DNA of 64,000 bases from Aurantimonas sp036549475 (GCF_036549475.1 NZ_JAZHLI010000010.1:39380-103379); one strand, 5' to 3'; shown: positions 1-10,554, numbered from the stretch's first letter. Translations and numbers: made by a program. Notes: a model not told the origin generated them from the letters alone.

Positions 1-246
1 ATGCTGGGTGCCCAGGGGAATTCCGTCACCGCCACTGCGCTCAACGACTATGTCACCACCATTCCGATGACGGACTTTTTCGATTTCGACGTGATCCTGG
101 CTCTGAAGCGGGACGGAGAATACATGTCGGTGCGCGAAAAAGGCCCTCTGTTCATCGTCTATGACTATGACAGCGATCCGGTCCTACAGACGCAGACCTA
201 TTTTGCTCGCTCCGCGTGGCAAGTTACGAAGCTTGTCGTCGAATGA
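1..246 (+). CDS. Molybdopterin-dependent oxidoreductase, C-terminal fragment (truncated by window edge)
   Basis: Only the last 81 codons are present, so the true start lies outside the window. The visible sequence (ALNDYVTTIPMTDFFDF, then ALKRDGEYMSVREKGPLF and the ending RSAWQV) resembles the C-terminal end of small periplasmic oxidoreductases of the sulfite-oxidase/YedY molybdopterin-binding type. That family binds a molybdenum cofactor, but the cofactor-binding residues are not in this fragment. The stop overlaps the start of the following GGDEF/EAL-type gene by ATGA, which suggests the two were translationally coupled. The family call rests on the tail alone. Confidence 0.6.
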   Translation: MLGAQGNSVTATALNDYVTTIPMTDFFDFDVILALKRDGEYMSVREKGPLFIVYDYDSDPVLQTQTYFARSAWQVTKLVVE

Positions 247-698
247 ATATACCTGAAGGTCGCACCGAAGATCGGAGGGAGCTTGAACGGCTGCATCTGC
301 TCTTCACCGGGCTCGCCTGGGGCCTCATTCTCTGCGGCATCGGTCTCATCCTCCTCCTGGTGACGCAAAACAGGCTCCTCGGGCAGAACCATGAGAGCCT
401 GAGCGCGACCGCAGCCCAGCTTGCCGAGACCCACGGTGTTCTGACCTTGCAGAACCAGCGTTTCGACAAGGGCTTCATCCAGAATATGACGAGTTCTTCC
501 GATGCCTCGGCCATCGTGGAGATCGTTACCGACCTGGGCAAGAAGCTCGGGATCAGGACAACGGCCGAGGGCGTGGAGACCGAGGAGCAGTTGAGCTACC
601 TCCAGCTCATCGGATGCACGCAGGTGCAGGGCTAACTCTTCTCACGCCCGAAGCCGGCCAGCGAGCTCGACGTATCGCGTTCCAGGACGCTGGCGGGG
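243..698 (+). pseudogene. Collapsed GGDEF/EAL cyclic-di-GMP signalling gene
   Basis: The first codons encode a short cytoplasmic start, one membrane helix (about residues 25-45, LAWGLILCGIGLILLLV) and the start of a coiled coil. At NQRFD the sequence then jumps straight into the end of an EAL phosphodiesterase domain (GFIQNM, TTAEGVETEEQLSYL, GCTQVQG). The PAS/GGDEF region and most of the EAL domain are missing, so a large in-frame internal deletion is inferred. The reading frame stops at TAA (633-635) exactly where the EAL motif VQGYLFSRP has its Tyr. The remainder LFSRPKPASEL is still readable after the stop. Two lesions make this a pseudogene, bordered downstream by an IS remnant. Confidence 0.75.
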
Positions 699-1081
699 TT
701 GCTCAAGGTGAGCCCGGATGTCGCGCACCGACAGACCGGCGGCATACAATTCGATGATCTTGTCATCGATCCCGTCGATTCGGGTCTGACCCTCTTCACA
801 AGCTCGGGTTCGAAACTGCCATCCCGGTCGCGGGGAGCGGCTAGCGGTTCCCCGTCCTGCCCCTTCACACGCTTGGTCGTGGTCCCGTTGCGTCGGTTCG
901 TCTGACCGGGAAGCGGTTCCGCTCCGGCCTCGTAGCCCAGATGCGCTGTCAGTTCACCGCCAAGCATTCGCTCCATCAGTAGGGTCTTCAGCTGCTTCAT
1001 CAGCCCTGCGTCGCCAAGCAGATCATCAGGACGCTCGCAGCCCTTCAGCAGCTCGTCCAGTAGCTCGTTGGATATTGTCAT
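699..1081 (-). pseudogene. IS256-family transposase, N-terminal remnant with frameshift
   Basis: Reading on the minus strand from 1081, the protein begins MTISNELLDELLKGCERP and continues with LMERMLGGELTAHLGY, NRRNGTTTKRVKGQDGE and GSFEPELV. This is the N-terminus typical of IS256 (mutator-type) transposases. After the codons for GSFEPELVK a one-base loss shifts the frame. The family sequence GQTRIDG(I)DDKII followed by LYAAGLSVRDIRAHLE continues in the next frame and then ends abruptly near 700. The catalytic DDE core is therefore absent and the copy cannot be active. Confidence 0.85.
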
Positions 1082-1144
1082 CGTCCTTGCTCCTCTCAGG
1101 AAGCATGGACCGGTTCAGCCATACACAAAAGACCGGACACTCCC
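699..1144 (-). mobile_element. Truncated IS256-family insertion sequence with one terminal inverted repeat
   Basis: The element consists of the transposase start described at 699-1081 plus about 60 bp of upstream sequence. It ends in the likely terminal inverted repeat at 1118-1144 (minus-strand start GGGAGTGTCCGGTCTTTTGT), which resembles IS256-family ends. The opposite end is missing, because the element is cut inside the transposase next to the EAL-gene remnant. No target-site duplication can be read because only one end survives. Confidence 0.7.
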
Positions 1145-1406
1145 GTGGGAGGCGTGCGTGAGCCTTGAAGACCGCCTGACAGCCAGTGGACCGGTCGACC
1201 GCTCGACCATGCCATCATGGTGGTCGGCGACCGAGTATGCCTCGCTCGCCTGCCCACGCCTTTGGTCCGACATATCCTGTCGCAGCCCGGGACCGTCGCC
1301 GCCCTCCTGACGGCCAGAAACCTCAGCCTTCCGCAAGTGCGCCGCCAATGCCGACCGGGATACGAGACCCCCTCGCCCGGCGGCACGAGCGACGCGTGGA
1401 CGGCGC
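1145..1406. other. Intergenic stretch without a recognisable gene
   Basis: These 262 bases between the IS end and the DUF2147 gene contain only short overlapping open frames on both strands with no family resemblance and no convincing ribosome-binding site. They may be degraded sequence beyond the IS insertion point. Confidence 0.4.
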
Positions 1407-1751
1407 TCAGGGACGGCGCCAGCTCTGGACGGTCTTGCAGAACATGCCCATCAGGCAGCCCTTCAGGTCGAGCTGCGTGCCGCGCACCGTCATCGAGCCC
1501 TTGTAGGTCTTGCCGGCGCTCGGATCGGTGATGGTGCCGGGATATTCCGGCCCGGTGCCGGCGACCTCGGCAATGCGCTGGCCCTGATAGGTGCCCGTCG
1601 CCACCACCGAACAATAGCCGTTGCCGCAGGGCGCGATGGTCACGCGCTCGCCATTCTCGGTCAGCCAGTCCCCCGTGAGGGCCTGCGCGGAGGCGGTGCC
1701 GGCCGCGCCGACGCACAACACCGCGACGAGGGCGGGACGGACGATATTCAT
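1407..1751 (-). CDS. Secreted DUF2147-domain protein
   Basis: The 114-residue product starts with a clear Sec signal peptide (MNIVRPALVAVLCVGAAGTA, cleavage likely after ASA). The mature part shows the DUF2147 pattern: a start GDWLTENGERVTI, Cys pairs at PCGNGYC and LKGCLMGMFC, and the middle motif TITDPSAGKTYKG. The family is small, periplasmic and of unknown function. The start at 1751 is chosen because it opens the signal peptide; the same frame stays open far upstream opposite uvrB, but that part is antisense noise. It is transcribed divergently from uvrB with 279 bp between starts. Confidence 0.85.
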   Translation of the reverse strand: MNIVRPALVAVLCVGAAGTASAQALTGDWLTENGERVTIAPCGNGYCSVVATGTYQGQRIAEVAGTGPEYPGTITDPSAGKTYKGSMTVRGTQLDLKGCLMGMFCKTVQSWRRP

Positions 1752-2030
1752 GGGCAAGAACTCCTGGCAATGGGACGCCCGCTTCCGCGGCGCCGATTGC
1801 CCGAGGCCATGCCGCGGCGATCTGCCGAAATTACGACATTCCGCCATAAAACCCGCCGCCGCGGCGAGATGTCGCTCGCGCCGTCGATGGAGGGCCATCT
1901 GCGCCGCCACCGCCTCTCCGGTGCAGAATCGGCCACGCACGCCGCCCACCCCGCCCCCAGTCTCCCGCCCGCAGCTTTGCGCCCGCATCCCCGCTTCCAA
2001 CCCCGCGGCGCGGTCCCTATATGTTCCGCC

Positions 2031-5285
<3,255 letters not shown>

Positions 5286-5350
5286 GGGCGGCGGGACTTC
5301 AAAATTCCGAACGCGCCCGTATACTTGCAGCAGATGCCGGAGCTGCCCCG

Positions 5351-5551
5351 ATGACCCGCGTGGAAAAGATCGAAGCCGAAATCGCCTCCCTCTCCGGCGC
5401 CGAGCGGGCGCGCCTGCGCGCCTGGTTCGACGCCTACGATGCCGACCGCTTCGACGCGGCGATCGCGCAGGACGCCGCGTCCGGCACGCTCGATGCCCTT
5501 GCCGACGCCGCCCTCGCCGACTTCCAGGCCGGGCGGACGCGCCCTCTGTGA
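5351..5551 (+). CDS. Putative antitoxin of a type II (RelE/ParE-like) module
   Basis: This is a 66-residue acidic, helical protein (MTRVEKIEAEIASLSGAERA, then LRAWFDAYDADRFDAAIAQD). It has the size, composition and C-terminal pattern (LADAALADFQAGRTRPL) of addiction-module antitoxins that pair with RelE/ParE toxins. The stop overlaps the GTG start of the next reading frame (GTGA), the usual coupled arrangement. Because the partner toxin is truncated, the module is probably no longer functional as a toxin-antitoxin pair. No partner operator was identified. Confidence 0.65.
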   Translation: MTRVEKIEAEIASLSGAERARLRAWFDAYDADRFDAAIAQDAASGTLDALADAALADFQAGRTRPL

Positions 5552-5718
5552 TCCATCACGCGGCCGCTTCCTTCTGGAAGGCCTACAACGCACTCCCTGC
5601 CCCGGTCCGCAGTCAGGCCGACAAGAAATTCGCGCTGCTCAAGGCCGACCCCGACCGCCCGTCGCTGCGCTTCAAGCCAATCGGGCGCTTCTGGTCGGCC
5701 CGCATCGGCCTTCGCTGA
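5548..5718 (+). pseudogene. Truncated RelE/ParE-family toxin
   Basis: Starting at the GTG overlapping the antitoxin stop, the 56-residue frame reads IHHAAASFWKAYNALPAPV, then KFALLKADPDRPSLRFKPIG and RFWSARIGLR, a good match to the first two thirds of RelE/ParE-like toxins. In complete relatives the GLR is followed by a YRALA-type strand and the catalytic or ribosome-facing C-terminal strands. Here TGA follows immediately, and the next bases do not continue the family in any frame. A deletion or recombination at 5716 is inferred. The protein would lack its C-terminal third, so toxicity is unlikely. Confidence 0.7.
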
Positions 5719-6300
5719 GGGGGCGTGCCGCCCACCAGGACTAGTGCGCAGTCTGAACAACAAAGTGAGTTTGAAAACAAATTCGTCGGGTGATGCGGCT
5801 CTTGGTGTCGGCGCGGCGTGAAATTGGCCTTAGCACCAAGCCAGGTGACCGATAGCCGCCCCCCACTTATCCCCGCCCCTCCCCGTCCCCCATACTCCCC
5901 CCATCGCTGCCCACGGCGGGCACGGACGATCGCCGGGATCGGTCGGGGGCGGCGAGCGGTGTCCGCGACGGGGCGTCTTCCGGAGACGCGCCGGCCCGGA
6001 CGGCCCGAGACAGTGCCGGACCGTCCCCCATTAGGAGGGGGCCGCGGATCGCTCCGCTTGAGCCCGAAAGGGCGAAGAGCCGGCCGGAAGGGGGTCCCAG
6101 CGCAACAGCTGGGCAGTGACTCCTTCCATCGGGCTGCCAAGACACCGCGCGGATCGCCGACGGCGTGCCGCCTCTTGCCTTCCCCATGGCGTGCCGTCGG
6201 CGATCCGCCGCCCGCCCCAGGAAGACGACCGCCGGCCCGGCAACGGGCGCGGCGCCGCATCCGCACGCCATGTGAAACGTCCCCGATGAAGGAGCCGCCC
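5719..6300. other. 582-bp non-coding, low-complexity GC-rich region
   Basis: No frame here resembles a protein. The stretch holds C-rich tracts (about 5860-5905) and several short palindromes, including GGGCGTGCCGCCC at 5721. The large inverted repeat at 6149-6208 is listed separately. It lies between two broken genes and looks like a decaying or repeat-rich spacer. The last bases carry an AAGGAG ribosome-binding site for the frame starting at 6301. Confidence 0.6.
6149..6208. repeat. 16-bp perfect inverted repeat, 28-nt loop
   Basis: GCGGATCGCCGACGGC (6149-6164) is the exact reverse complement of 6193-6208. A transcript would form a long GC-rich hairpin. No T-run follows on either strand, so it is not an ordinary terminator; it may be an intergenic palindromic repeat. 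Confidence 0.65.
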
Positions 6301-6897
6301 ATGGCCGAGGACCCGCCGATGACGCCCGAGGAGATCGCCGACAGCCACCGCCGCGCCACCGCGCATCTGGCGCTGGTCACCGCCGCCCTTGCCGGCCGGC
6401 CGAAACCGCCCCGCGTTGCGCGCCCCCGCTTGGCACAGGCCCGGTCGGCGCATCTGCGGCCGGCCCGGTCCGGGCCGGCGCACGCCCCGTCACAGGCCCC
6501 TGTGGCGGAACGGGCCGACCGGCTGATGCCCAGCGCCGCCTGGCTGCTGGCAGCCATCTGCCGGCGCGGCTCCTGCCGGCGGGCCCCCCGCGCCTGCCGC
6601 TAGGGCGAGCGCCCGGGCGACCGGCCGCCCGAGGCCGCGGCCCAGGAAGCCCCCTGCTTCGCCGCCCTGCCGCGCCCGGTGCGCCTGGCCCTGCCCTACG
6701 CGATGATGTGCCTGCTCACCCCGGCCGCCTTCCGCGACCCCATCCTCCTGCGCCGCGAAGCCGAAACCATCCGCGCCGCGAAAGGGGCGCTGGCGGAGAT
6801 GCAGGGCGCTGAAACGGCGGGTGACGCGCCGGCGGGCATCGGAGCGGGCGACATCGACGCAGGAGACAGGCGCGGCGCCCCTGCTCCCACATCCTGA
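6301..6897 (+). pseudogene. Hypothetical gene interrupted by an in-frame TAG
   Basis: The ATG at 6301 is preceded by AAGGAG seven bases upstream and opens MAEDPPMTPEEIADSHRRAT, a 100-codon frame ending in TAG at 6601-6603. The same frame then continues for about 98 more codons (FAALPRPVRLALPYAMM, RDPILLRREAETIR) to a TGA at 6895. The Cys/Arg motif before the stop (CRRGSCRRAPRACR) followed by a Pro-rich linker and an ACF/CFxxLP-like segment resembles a widespread hypothetical protein of rhizobia. I read it as one gene with a nonsense mutation, but I do not recognise a function. The final codons fall in the repeat at 6890. Confidence 0.45.
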
Positions 6898-6969
6898 GCC
6901 TGTCGAAGGACGGGGGAGCAGGGGTCCAGCTGCGCCGAGCGCCCCTCGTCCTTCGACAGGCTCAGGATG
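6890..6969. repeat. 23-bp perfect inverted repeat of the dispersed GAGCCTGTCGAA family
   Basis: The left arm (6890-6912, beginning CATCCTGAGCCTGTCGAAGG) is exactly complementary to the right arm (6947-6969), with a 34-nt spacer. Similar TCGACAGGCTCAGGATGAG sequences are, from general knowledge, dispersed intergenic repeats in many proteobacterial genomes. It lies between the interrupted gene and the convergent acetyltransferase gene and could act as a bidirectional transcript end. Confidence 0.75.
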
Positions 6970-7023
6970 AGGGGCTACGGAGATGGGGGGCTACTGCAGC
7001 GGCTCAGCGGCAAAAGCCGCGCC

Positions 7024-7494
7024 CTACCCCCAGTCGCGCCGCATCGTGGCCATGCCGTTGCGACGGCTCAGCTCCTCGTAGCCGGCGGCCTCGTAGACCC
7101 GCAACGCCGGTTCGTTGTCGAGCTCGACCTTGAGGGTGATGGAAATGGCGCCCAGGTCGCGGGCGGCCTCTTCGGCCAGCGCCGCCAACCGGGCGCCGGC
7201 ACCGCCGCGGGCCGCCGCCTCGACGAAGACATAGACCAGATGGCGCACCTCCGGCCCGATGCCGACGCGCAGGGCGAAGAAGCCCACCTCGCGACCGGTC
7301 TCGTCGACCAGGTAGAACGAGGCGTCGTCGGCCTCGTTCAGCCATTTTTCCTGCCATTCCAGCGGATCGAAGGGATGCTTGGCGTTGGGATTGACCAGAG
7401 CGAGGTCGTCCTCCTCCACCAGCATCCGGGCGAGCGGGGCGAGGTCGAAGGGCGCATTAGGGCGCAGGGCAAGGTCGGACACGGGCGGCTCCAT
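7024..7494 (-). CDS. GNAT-family N-acetyltransferase
   Basis: The 156-residue protein has the GNAT fold signature. There is a central strand with FFALRVGIGPEVRHLVYVFV, and an acetyl-CoA-binding segment EAAARGGAGARLAALAEEAA in place of the usual Q/RxxGxG/A. The C-terminal strand-helix LDNEPALRVYEAAGYEE is typical of the family. These enzymes transfer acetyl groups from acetyl-CoA to amines; the substrate here cannot be predicted. The start MEPPVSDLALRP at 7494 is chosen because it matches usual family length; an in-frame upstream start at 7524 would add an unstructured ten residues. It stands alone on the minus strand. Confidence 0.8.
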   Translation of the reverse strand: MEPPVSDLALRPNAPFDLAPLARMLVEEDDLALVNPNAKHPFDPLEWQEKWLNEADDASFYLVDETGREVGFFALRVGIGPEVRHLVYVFVEAAARGGAGARLAALAEEAARDLGAISITLKVELDNEPALRVYEAAGYEELSRRNGMATMRRDWG

Positions 7495-7589
7495 GGCGGT
7501 CGAGACGATGGCGCGCCCTCGCACGGACCGGCCGCCGTTTCAACCGCCGGCGGGCCGGGAACCGCCCCATGTCATCCAGGCGAACCCCG

Positions 7590-7712
7590 TCAGCGCGGGA
7601 CGGCGGTGTCCATTATCGAGGCCTGGGATTCCCAGCGGGCGCTGCGCACCTCGTCGGACGGCGTCGCGCAGGCGCCGAGCGCCAGGAGGGCCAGCAGGGG
7701 AACGAGCTTCAT
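7590..7712 (-). CDS. Small lipoprotein (40 residues)
   Basis: Reading on the minus strand, the frame encodes MKLVPLLALLALGACATPSD with a textbook lipobox (LGAC) at residues 12-15, so the mature lipopeptide would be only about 26 residues (ending SQASIMDTAVPR). It is too short for usual gene callers. It is the downstream-most of three small minus-strand exported proteins (with 7821-8120 and 8185-8328). The signal peptide makes it likely to be real; the function is unknown. Confidence 0.6.
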   Translation of the reverse strand: MKLVPLLALLALGACATPSDEVRSARWESQASIMDTAVPR

Positions 7713-7820
7713 CGGGTCGGGCTCCGGTACGAAGGAAGAGATCGGCAAGGACGGGGCCGACTGTCCGGCCTTTTGCGGCGCAAATCCTGTGGCGCGCCGG
7801 CCGGCCGGGCGGGATTGCGA

Positions 7821-8120
7821 TCAGTGCGGATTCTGGCCCGGCACGATGCCGCCGGAGGGCGTGTCGGCCATCACCGAGGGCGTCACGCCGTTGACCAGCG
7901 GCTGGGCCGAGGCCCGGCCATAGCGGCTGCCGAAGCCGTAGAGCCACGGGATGCCGGGGCTCACCGGGCGCAGCACCACGCGCCCGTCCGACAGGACGAC
8001 GCGCCGGGACTGGGCCTTTTCGCGCTCCGACAGCCGCACGCCCACCGTCTGCTGGGCGGCAGCGGGCAGGACCGGCAGGATCAGCACGGCGGCGATGAGG
8101 GCGGCGAAGGTGCGGTGCAT
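7821..8120 (-). CDS. Small secreted protein with C-terminal GIVPGQNPH motif
   Basis: The 99-residue product starts with a Sec signal peptide (MHRTFAALIAAVLILPVLPA, cleaved near AAAQQ). The mature part contains VGVRLSEREKAQSRRVVLSD, a Gly/Tyr segment and the ending TPSGGIVPGQNPH. The start at 8120 is taken because it opens the signal peptide; upstream in-frame sequence is not protein-like. The C-terminal motif closely matches the end of the neighbouring lipoprotein at 8185-8328 (SDGIVPGQIPE). I do not recognise a described family; a periplasmic or surface role is inferred. Confidence 0.65.
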   Translation of the reverse strand: MHRTFAALIAAVLILPVLPAAAQQTVGVRLSEREKAQSRRVVLSDGRVVLRPVSPGIPWLYGFGSRYGRASAQPLVNGVTPSVMADTPSGGIVPGQNPH

Positions 8121-8184
8121 GACGGGCTCCGTTTCGAGATTGTCGCGAGAGCAACGCGCGGCGCACCCCGCGTGTTGCAGGGCG

Positions 8185-8328
8185 TCATTCGGGGATCTGT
8201 CCCGGCACGATGCCGTCGGACGGCGTCGAGCGGTCGACCACACTCGAACGCTCGCCCGCCATGTTGCCCTGGCAGCCGGCGACGGCCAGGCCCGAGACGA
8301 TGGCGGCGATGGTGATGATGCTGCGCAT
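8185..8328 (-). CDS. Small lipoprotein with C-terminal DGIVPGQIPE motif
   Basis: This 47-residue frame encodes a lipoprotein signal (MRSIITIAAIVSGLAVAGC, lipobox VAGC) followed by a 28-residue tail QGNMAGERSSVVDRSTPSD and GIVPGQIPE. It sits 65 bp upstream of the secreted protein at 7821-8120, same strand, and the two share the tail motif TPS-x-GIVPGQ-x-P. The start at 8328 gives a normal lipoprotein signal; a longer in-frame start at 8370 would place charged residues first. The function is unknown. Confidence 0.6.
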   Translation of the reverse strand: MRSIITIAAIVSGLAVAGCQGNMAGERSSVVDRSTPSDGIVPGQIPE

Positions 8329-8418
8329 GATTGGCTCCTGTGGTTGCATTCGGCCAGTCAACGGCTGCACCGCCCGGCGGTTGCCGCGCCCCGTCGCACG
8401 CCTGCGTGAGGCGGCGCA

Positions 8419-9240
8419 TCAGCGTTTGCGGGCGAGCACCAGATGCCCCGCCGCCGGCTCGCCCTCCTGCCGGCGCACGACGATGGGCGCGCATTCCAGC
8501 GTGTCGAAGCCATGCGCCGCCAGCCGGTCCCGCACGTAGCCTTCCTTGTGGTGAAAGCGCTGGTGCGGCCCCACCATGAAGTCCCGTGCGCCGAACTGCG
8601 CCTCCGGCAGGGTCTCGGTGGAGAAGCCGAGGAGGCCCCCCGCCACCATGCGCGCGGCGGTCGCGGCAAACAGCGGGTCGAGGCCGCCCAGATACGGCAG
8701 CACGTCCGTCGCTACCACCAGGTCGAAGGGCTCGGGCTCGTCGAACTCCTCCAGGAAGCCCACGGCCTCGCCGATATAGAGGTGATCGTAGACACCCTTG
8801 TCGAAGCAGGTCTCGATCATGCCCTCCGACAGGTCGACGCCGATCAGCGTCGCGATGCGGTCCCGCAGCGCCTCGCCGGCCAGGCCGGTGCCGCAGCCCA
8901 GGTCGAGCGCGCGTTCGTGGCGGGCCGGGCCGATCGCCGCCAGCCGCTCCGCCATCAGCCCCGGCACGCCATAGCCGAGCTGGCGCACCAGGATGTCCTC
9001 GAAATCGTCGGCATGCTGGTCGAACAGGGTCGCCACATAGGCGTCGCCGGCCGAAACCGGCGCCTCGCCCTCCCCCATCGCCGCGATCCGGACCGCCGCA
9101 CCCGCATGGTCGTCCGGGTCGAGCGCCAGGCAGCGGCGATAATGCTCGGCCGCCGCCGCCGTGTCGCCGGCCTTCTCCATGGCCAGGGCCCGGTCATACG
9201 CCTCCGCCAGTGCGGCCTCGTCGATGCTCGCGTCGCTCAT
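8419..9240 (-). CDS. TPR-containing SAM-dependent methyltransferase
   Basis: The 273-residue protein begins with a TPR-like helical pair (ALAMEKAGDTAAAAEHYRRC, then LALDPDD). The class I methyltransferase core follows: motif I LDLGCGTGLAGEAL, motif II IGVDLSEGMIE, and motif IV VVATDVLPYLG. Such proteins resemble NodS/TPR-type methyltransferases, but the substrate is not predictable. The start MSDASIDEAA at 9240 precedes the TPR directly; the in-frame upstream region is not conserved-looking. It lies 73 bp downstream of the pyroglutamyl-peptidase-like gene on the same strand. Confidence 0.8.
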   Translation of the reverse strand: MSDASIDEAALAEAYDRALAMEKAGDTAAAAEHYRRCLALDPDDHAGAAVRIAAMGEGEAPVSAGDAYVATLFDQHADDFEDILVRQLGYGVPGLMAERLAAIGPARHERALDLGCGTGLAGEALRDRIATLIGVDLSEGMIETCFDKGVYDHLYIGEAVGFLEEFDEPEPFDLVVATDVLPYLGGLDPLFAATAARMVAGGLLGFSTETLPEAQFGARDFMVGPHQRFHHKEGYVRDRLAAHGFDTLECAPIVVRRQEGEPAAGHLVLARKR

Positions 9241-9313
9241 TGCCGGCTCCTCTGCCTTTGCTGCGCCCGCTCTTAGGGCAAAGCCGCCTCCGGCAAAAGC
9301 CGGACGGCTGTGG

Positions 9314-9946
9314 TCAGGATGATGGCCCGACCTCCAACCGTTCGGCGATCGCCAGGGCGGCCGCGACGATGTGGGCCGCCGGCATGCTGCAGAAGATCTC
9401 CGGCATCGCCGCGATCTCTTCGGCCTCGGCCGCACCCTCGTCGCTCAGCGGCACATGGAAGAAGCCGAAATGGCGAACCCCGAGCACTTCTGCATGGAAC
9501 GCCAGACGGTAGAGCGTATCGTTGCACAGATAGCCGCCTGCATCCGACGACCATTCAAACGACACTCCGGCGCCCCGAAGCGCCTCCGCCACCGCGGTCC
9601 ACGGCATGTTGCAGGCGAGGGCCTCCGGTCCATCCAGCACCGCCGGCCCGGATGGAAAGGCCCCGACCGCGTCGGCCTGACCGAGCTTGCGACGGTTGCG
9701 GGCCACGCGCTCGATGCGCAGCCGCTCGGCCCGCTGGTGCAGGCCAAAGAGAAGGACCGCGGTCGGCGCAACCGTCTCGATGAGCCCGCGCAACCGCGGC
9801 CAGCTCGCATCCCACTCGACCGGCAGCACGGCGGCATGGAACGCCTGGCCGTGGCGCGGATCGGTCTCGAGTGTCTTCGCCATGGCCTCGGTCGGATTGC
9901 GCGGCGCACCAGGAAAGGAGGAGAATCCGCAAACGAGTATTGTCAT
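9314..9946 (-). CDS. Pyroglutamyl-peptidase I-like cysteine peptidase (C15 family)
   Basis: The 210-residue protein starts MTILVCGFSSFPGAPRNPTE, matching the C15 start (GFxxF...NPS). The three expected catalytic positions are all visible: Glu in LFGLHQRAERLRIERVARN, Cys in DAGGYLCNDTLYRL, and His in FGFFHVPLSDE. Enzymes of this family remove N-terminal pyroglutamate from peptides; whether this diverged member keeps that specificity is open. The start at 9946 is supported by the motif and by a purine-rich leader (CCCCAATG context, no strong ribosome-binding site). It diverges from the cold-shock gene. Confidence 0.8.
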   Translation of the reverse strand: MTILVCGFSSFPGAPRNPTEAMAKTLETDPRHGQAFHAAVLPVEWDASWPRLRGLIETVAPTAVLLFGLHQRAERLRIERVARNRRKLGQADAVGAFPSGPAVLDGPEALACNMPWTAVAEALRGAGVSFEWSSDAGGYLCNDTLYRLAFHAEVLGVRHFGFFHVPLSDEGAAEAEEIAAMPEIFCSMPAAHIVAAALAIAERLEVGPSS

Positions 9947-10281
9947 TGGGGAGGAATGCCTTGGGGAAAATGCGCCCGACACTGGCGGCGATCTGTCTTT
10001 ACAGCGCGTTTGGGATGTTGGAAGCTGCAATGTCTGTCCCGAATTGGCACGTTGCAAGTGTCGTGCAAACGCTGCTTGCCGAGCCGGATACGGGATAGCA
10101 ATGAAGGAGGGTTCGGGCAATCTCGCGAACAAGGGTCATGGACGAGCTGCGTATCGGGGGCGCATCCTCCGGGTGGTCTGCGCGAAACCTCGGACCACGA
10201 TGTATCGGTTCCTTTCCTAGTCAAGACTTGCCTGCCACTGCCAAACGGCGACTCGCAATGCCAGGATAAGGAATTCCGACG
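9947..10281. other. 335-bp divergent intergenic region upstream of the cold-shock gene
   Basis: No convincing gene is seen. A 42-codon frame at 9970-10098 exists but lacks family resemblance. Because cold-shock mRNAs usually have long, structured 5' leaders, much of this stretch is plausibly the csp promoter and untranslated leader. The last bases carry the AAGGAA ribosome-binding site of the csp gene. Confidence 0.4.
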
Positions 10282-10494
10282 ATGGCACAGACCGGCACGG
10301 TCAAGTTCTTCAATACCGAAAAGGGCTTCGGTTTCATCAAGCCCGACAATGGTGGTGCGGACATCTTCGTCCACATCTCTGCCGTGCAGGCGTCCGGCCT
10401 GCCCGGTCTGGAGGAAAACCAGAAGGTGTCCTACGACACCGAACCGGACAAGCGCGGCAAGGGCCCGAAAGCCGTCAACCTCGCAGCGGACTGA
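10282..10494 (+). CDS. Cold-shock protein (CspA family)
   Basis: This 70-residue protein is a complete cold-shock domain with both RNA-binding motifs: RNP1 KGFGFI and RNP2 DIFVHIS, and the usual opening TGTVKFFNTEKGFGFI. It binds single-stranded RNA or DNA and acts as an RNA chaperone in the cytoplasm. AAGGAA precedes the ATG at a normal distance. It is monocistronic, with a long upstream leader region and a weak terminator-like hairpin downstream at 10555-10592. Which csp paralogue it is cannot be told from the window. Confidence 0.95.
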   Translation: MAQTGTVKFFNTEKGFGFIKPDNGGADIFVHISAVQASGLPGLEENQKVSYDTEPDKRGKGPKAVNLAAD

Positions 10495-10554
10495 TACGCC
10501 TGCACGATGGCTGCCCCCGGGACTGCCCCGGTGCCGCACCGTGACATACAAACT

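Noticed and set aside
9970..10098. 42-codon frame in the csp upstream region (MRPTLAAICLYSAFGM...)
   Set aside because: The ribosome-binding site is too close to the ATG, there is no family resemblance, and the region is better explained as the csp leader.
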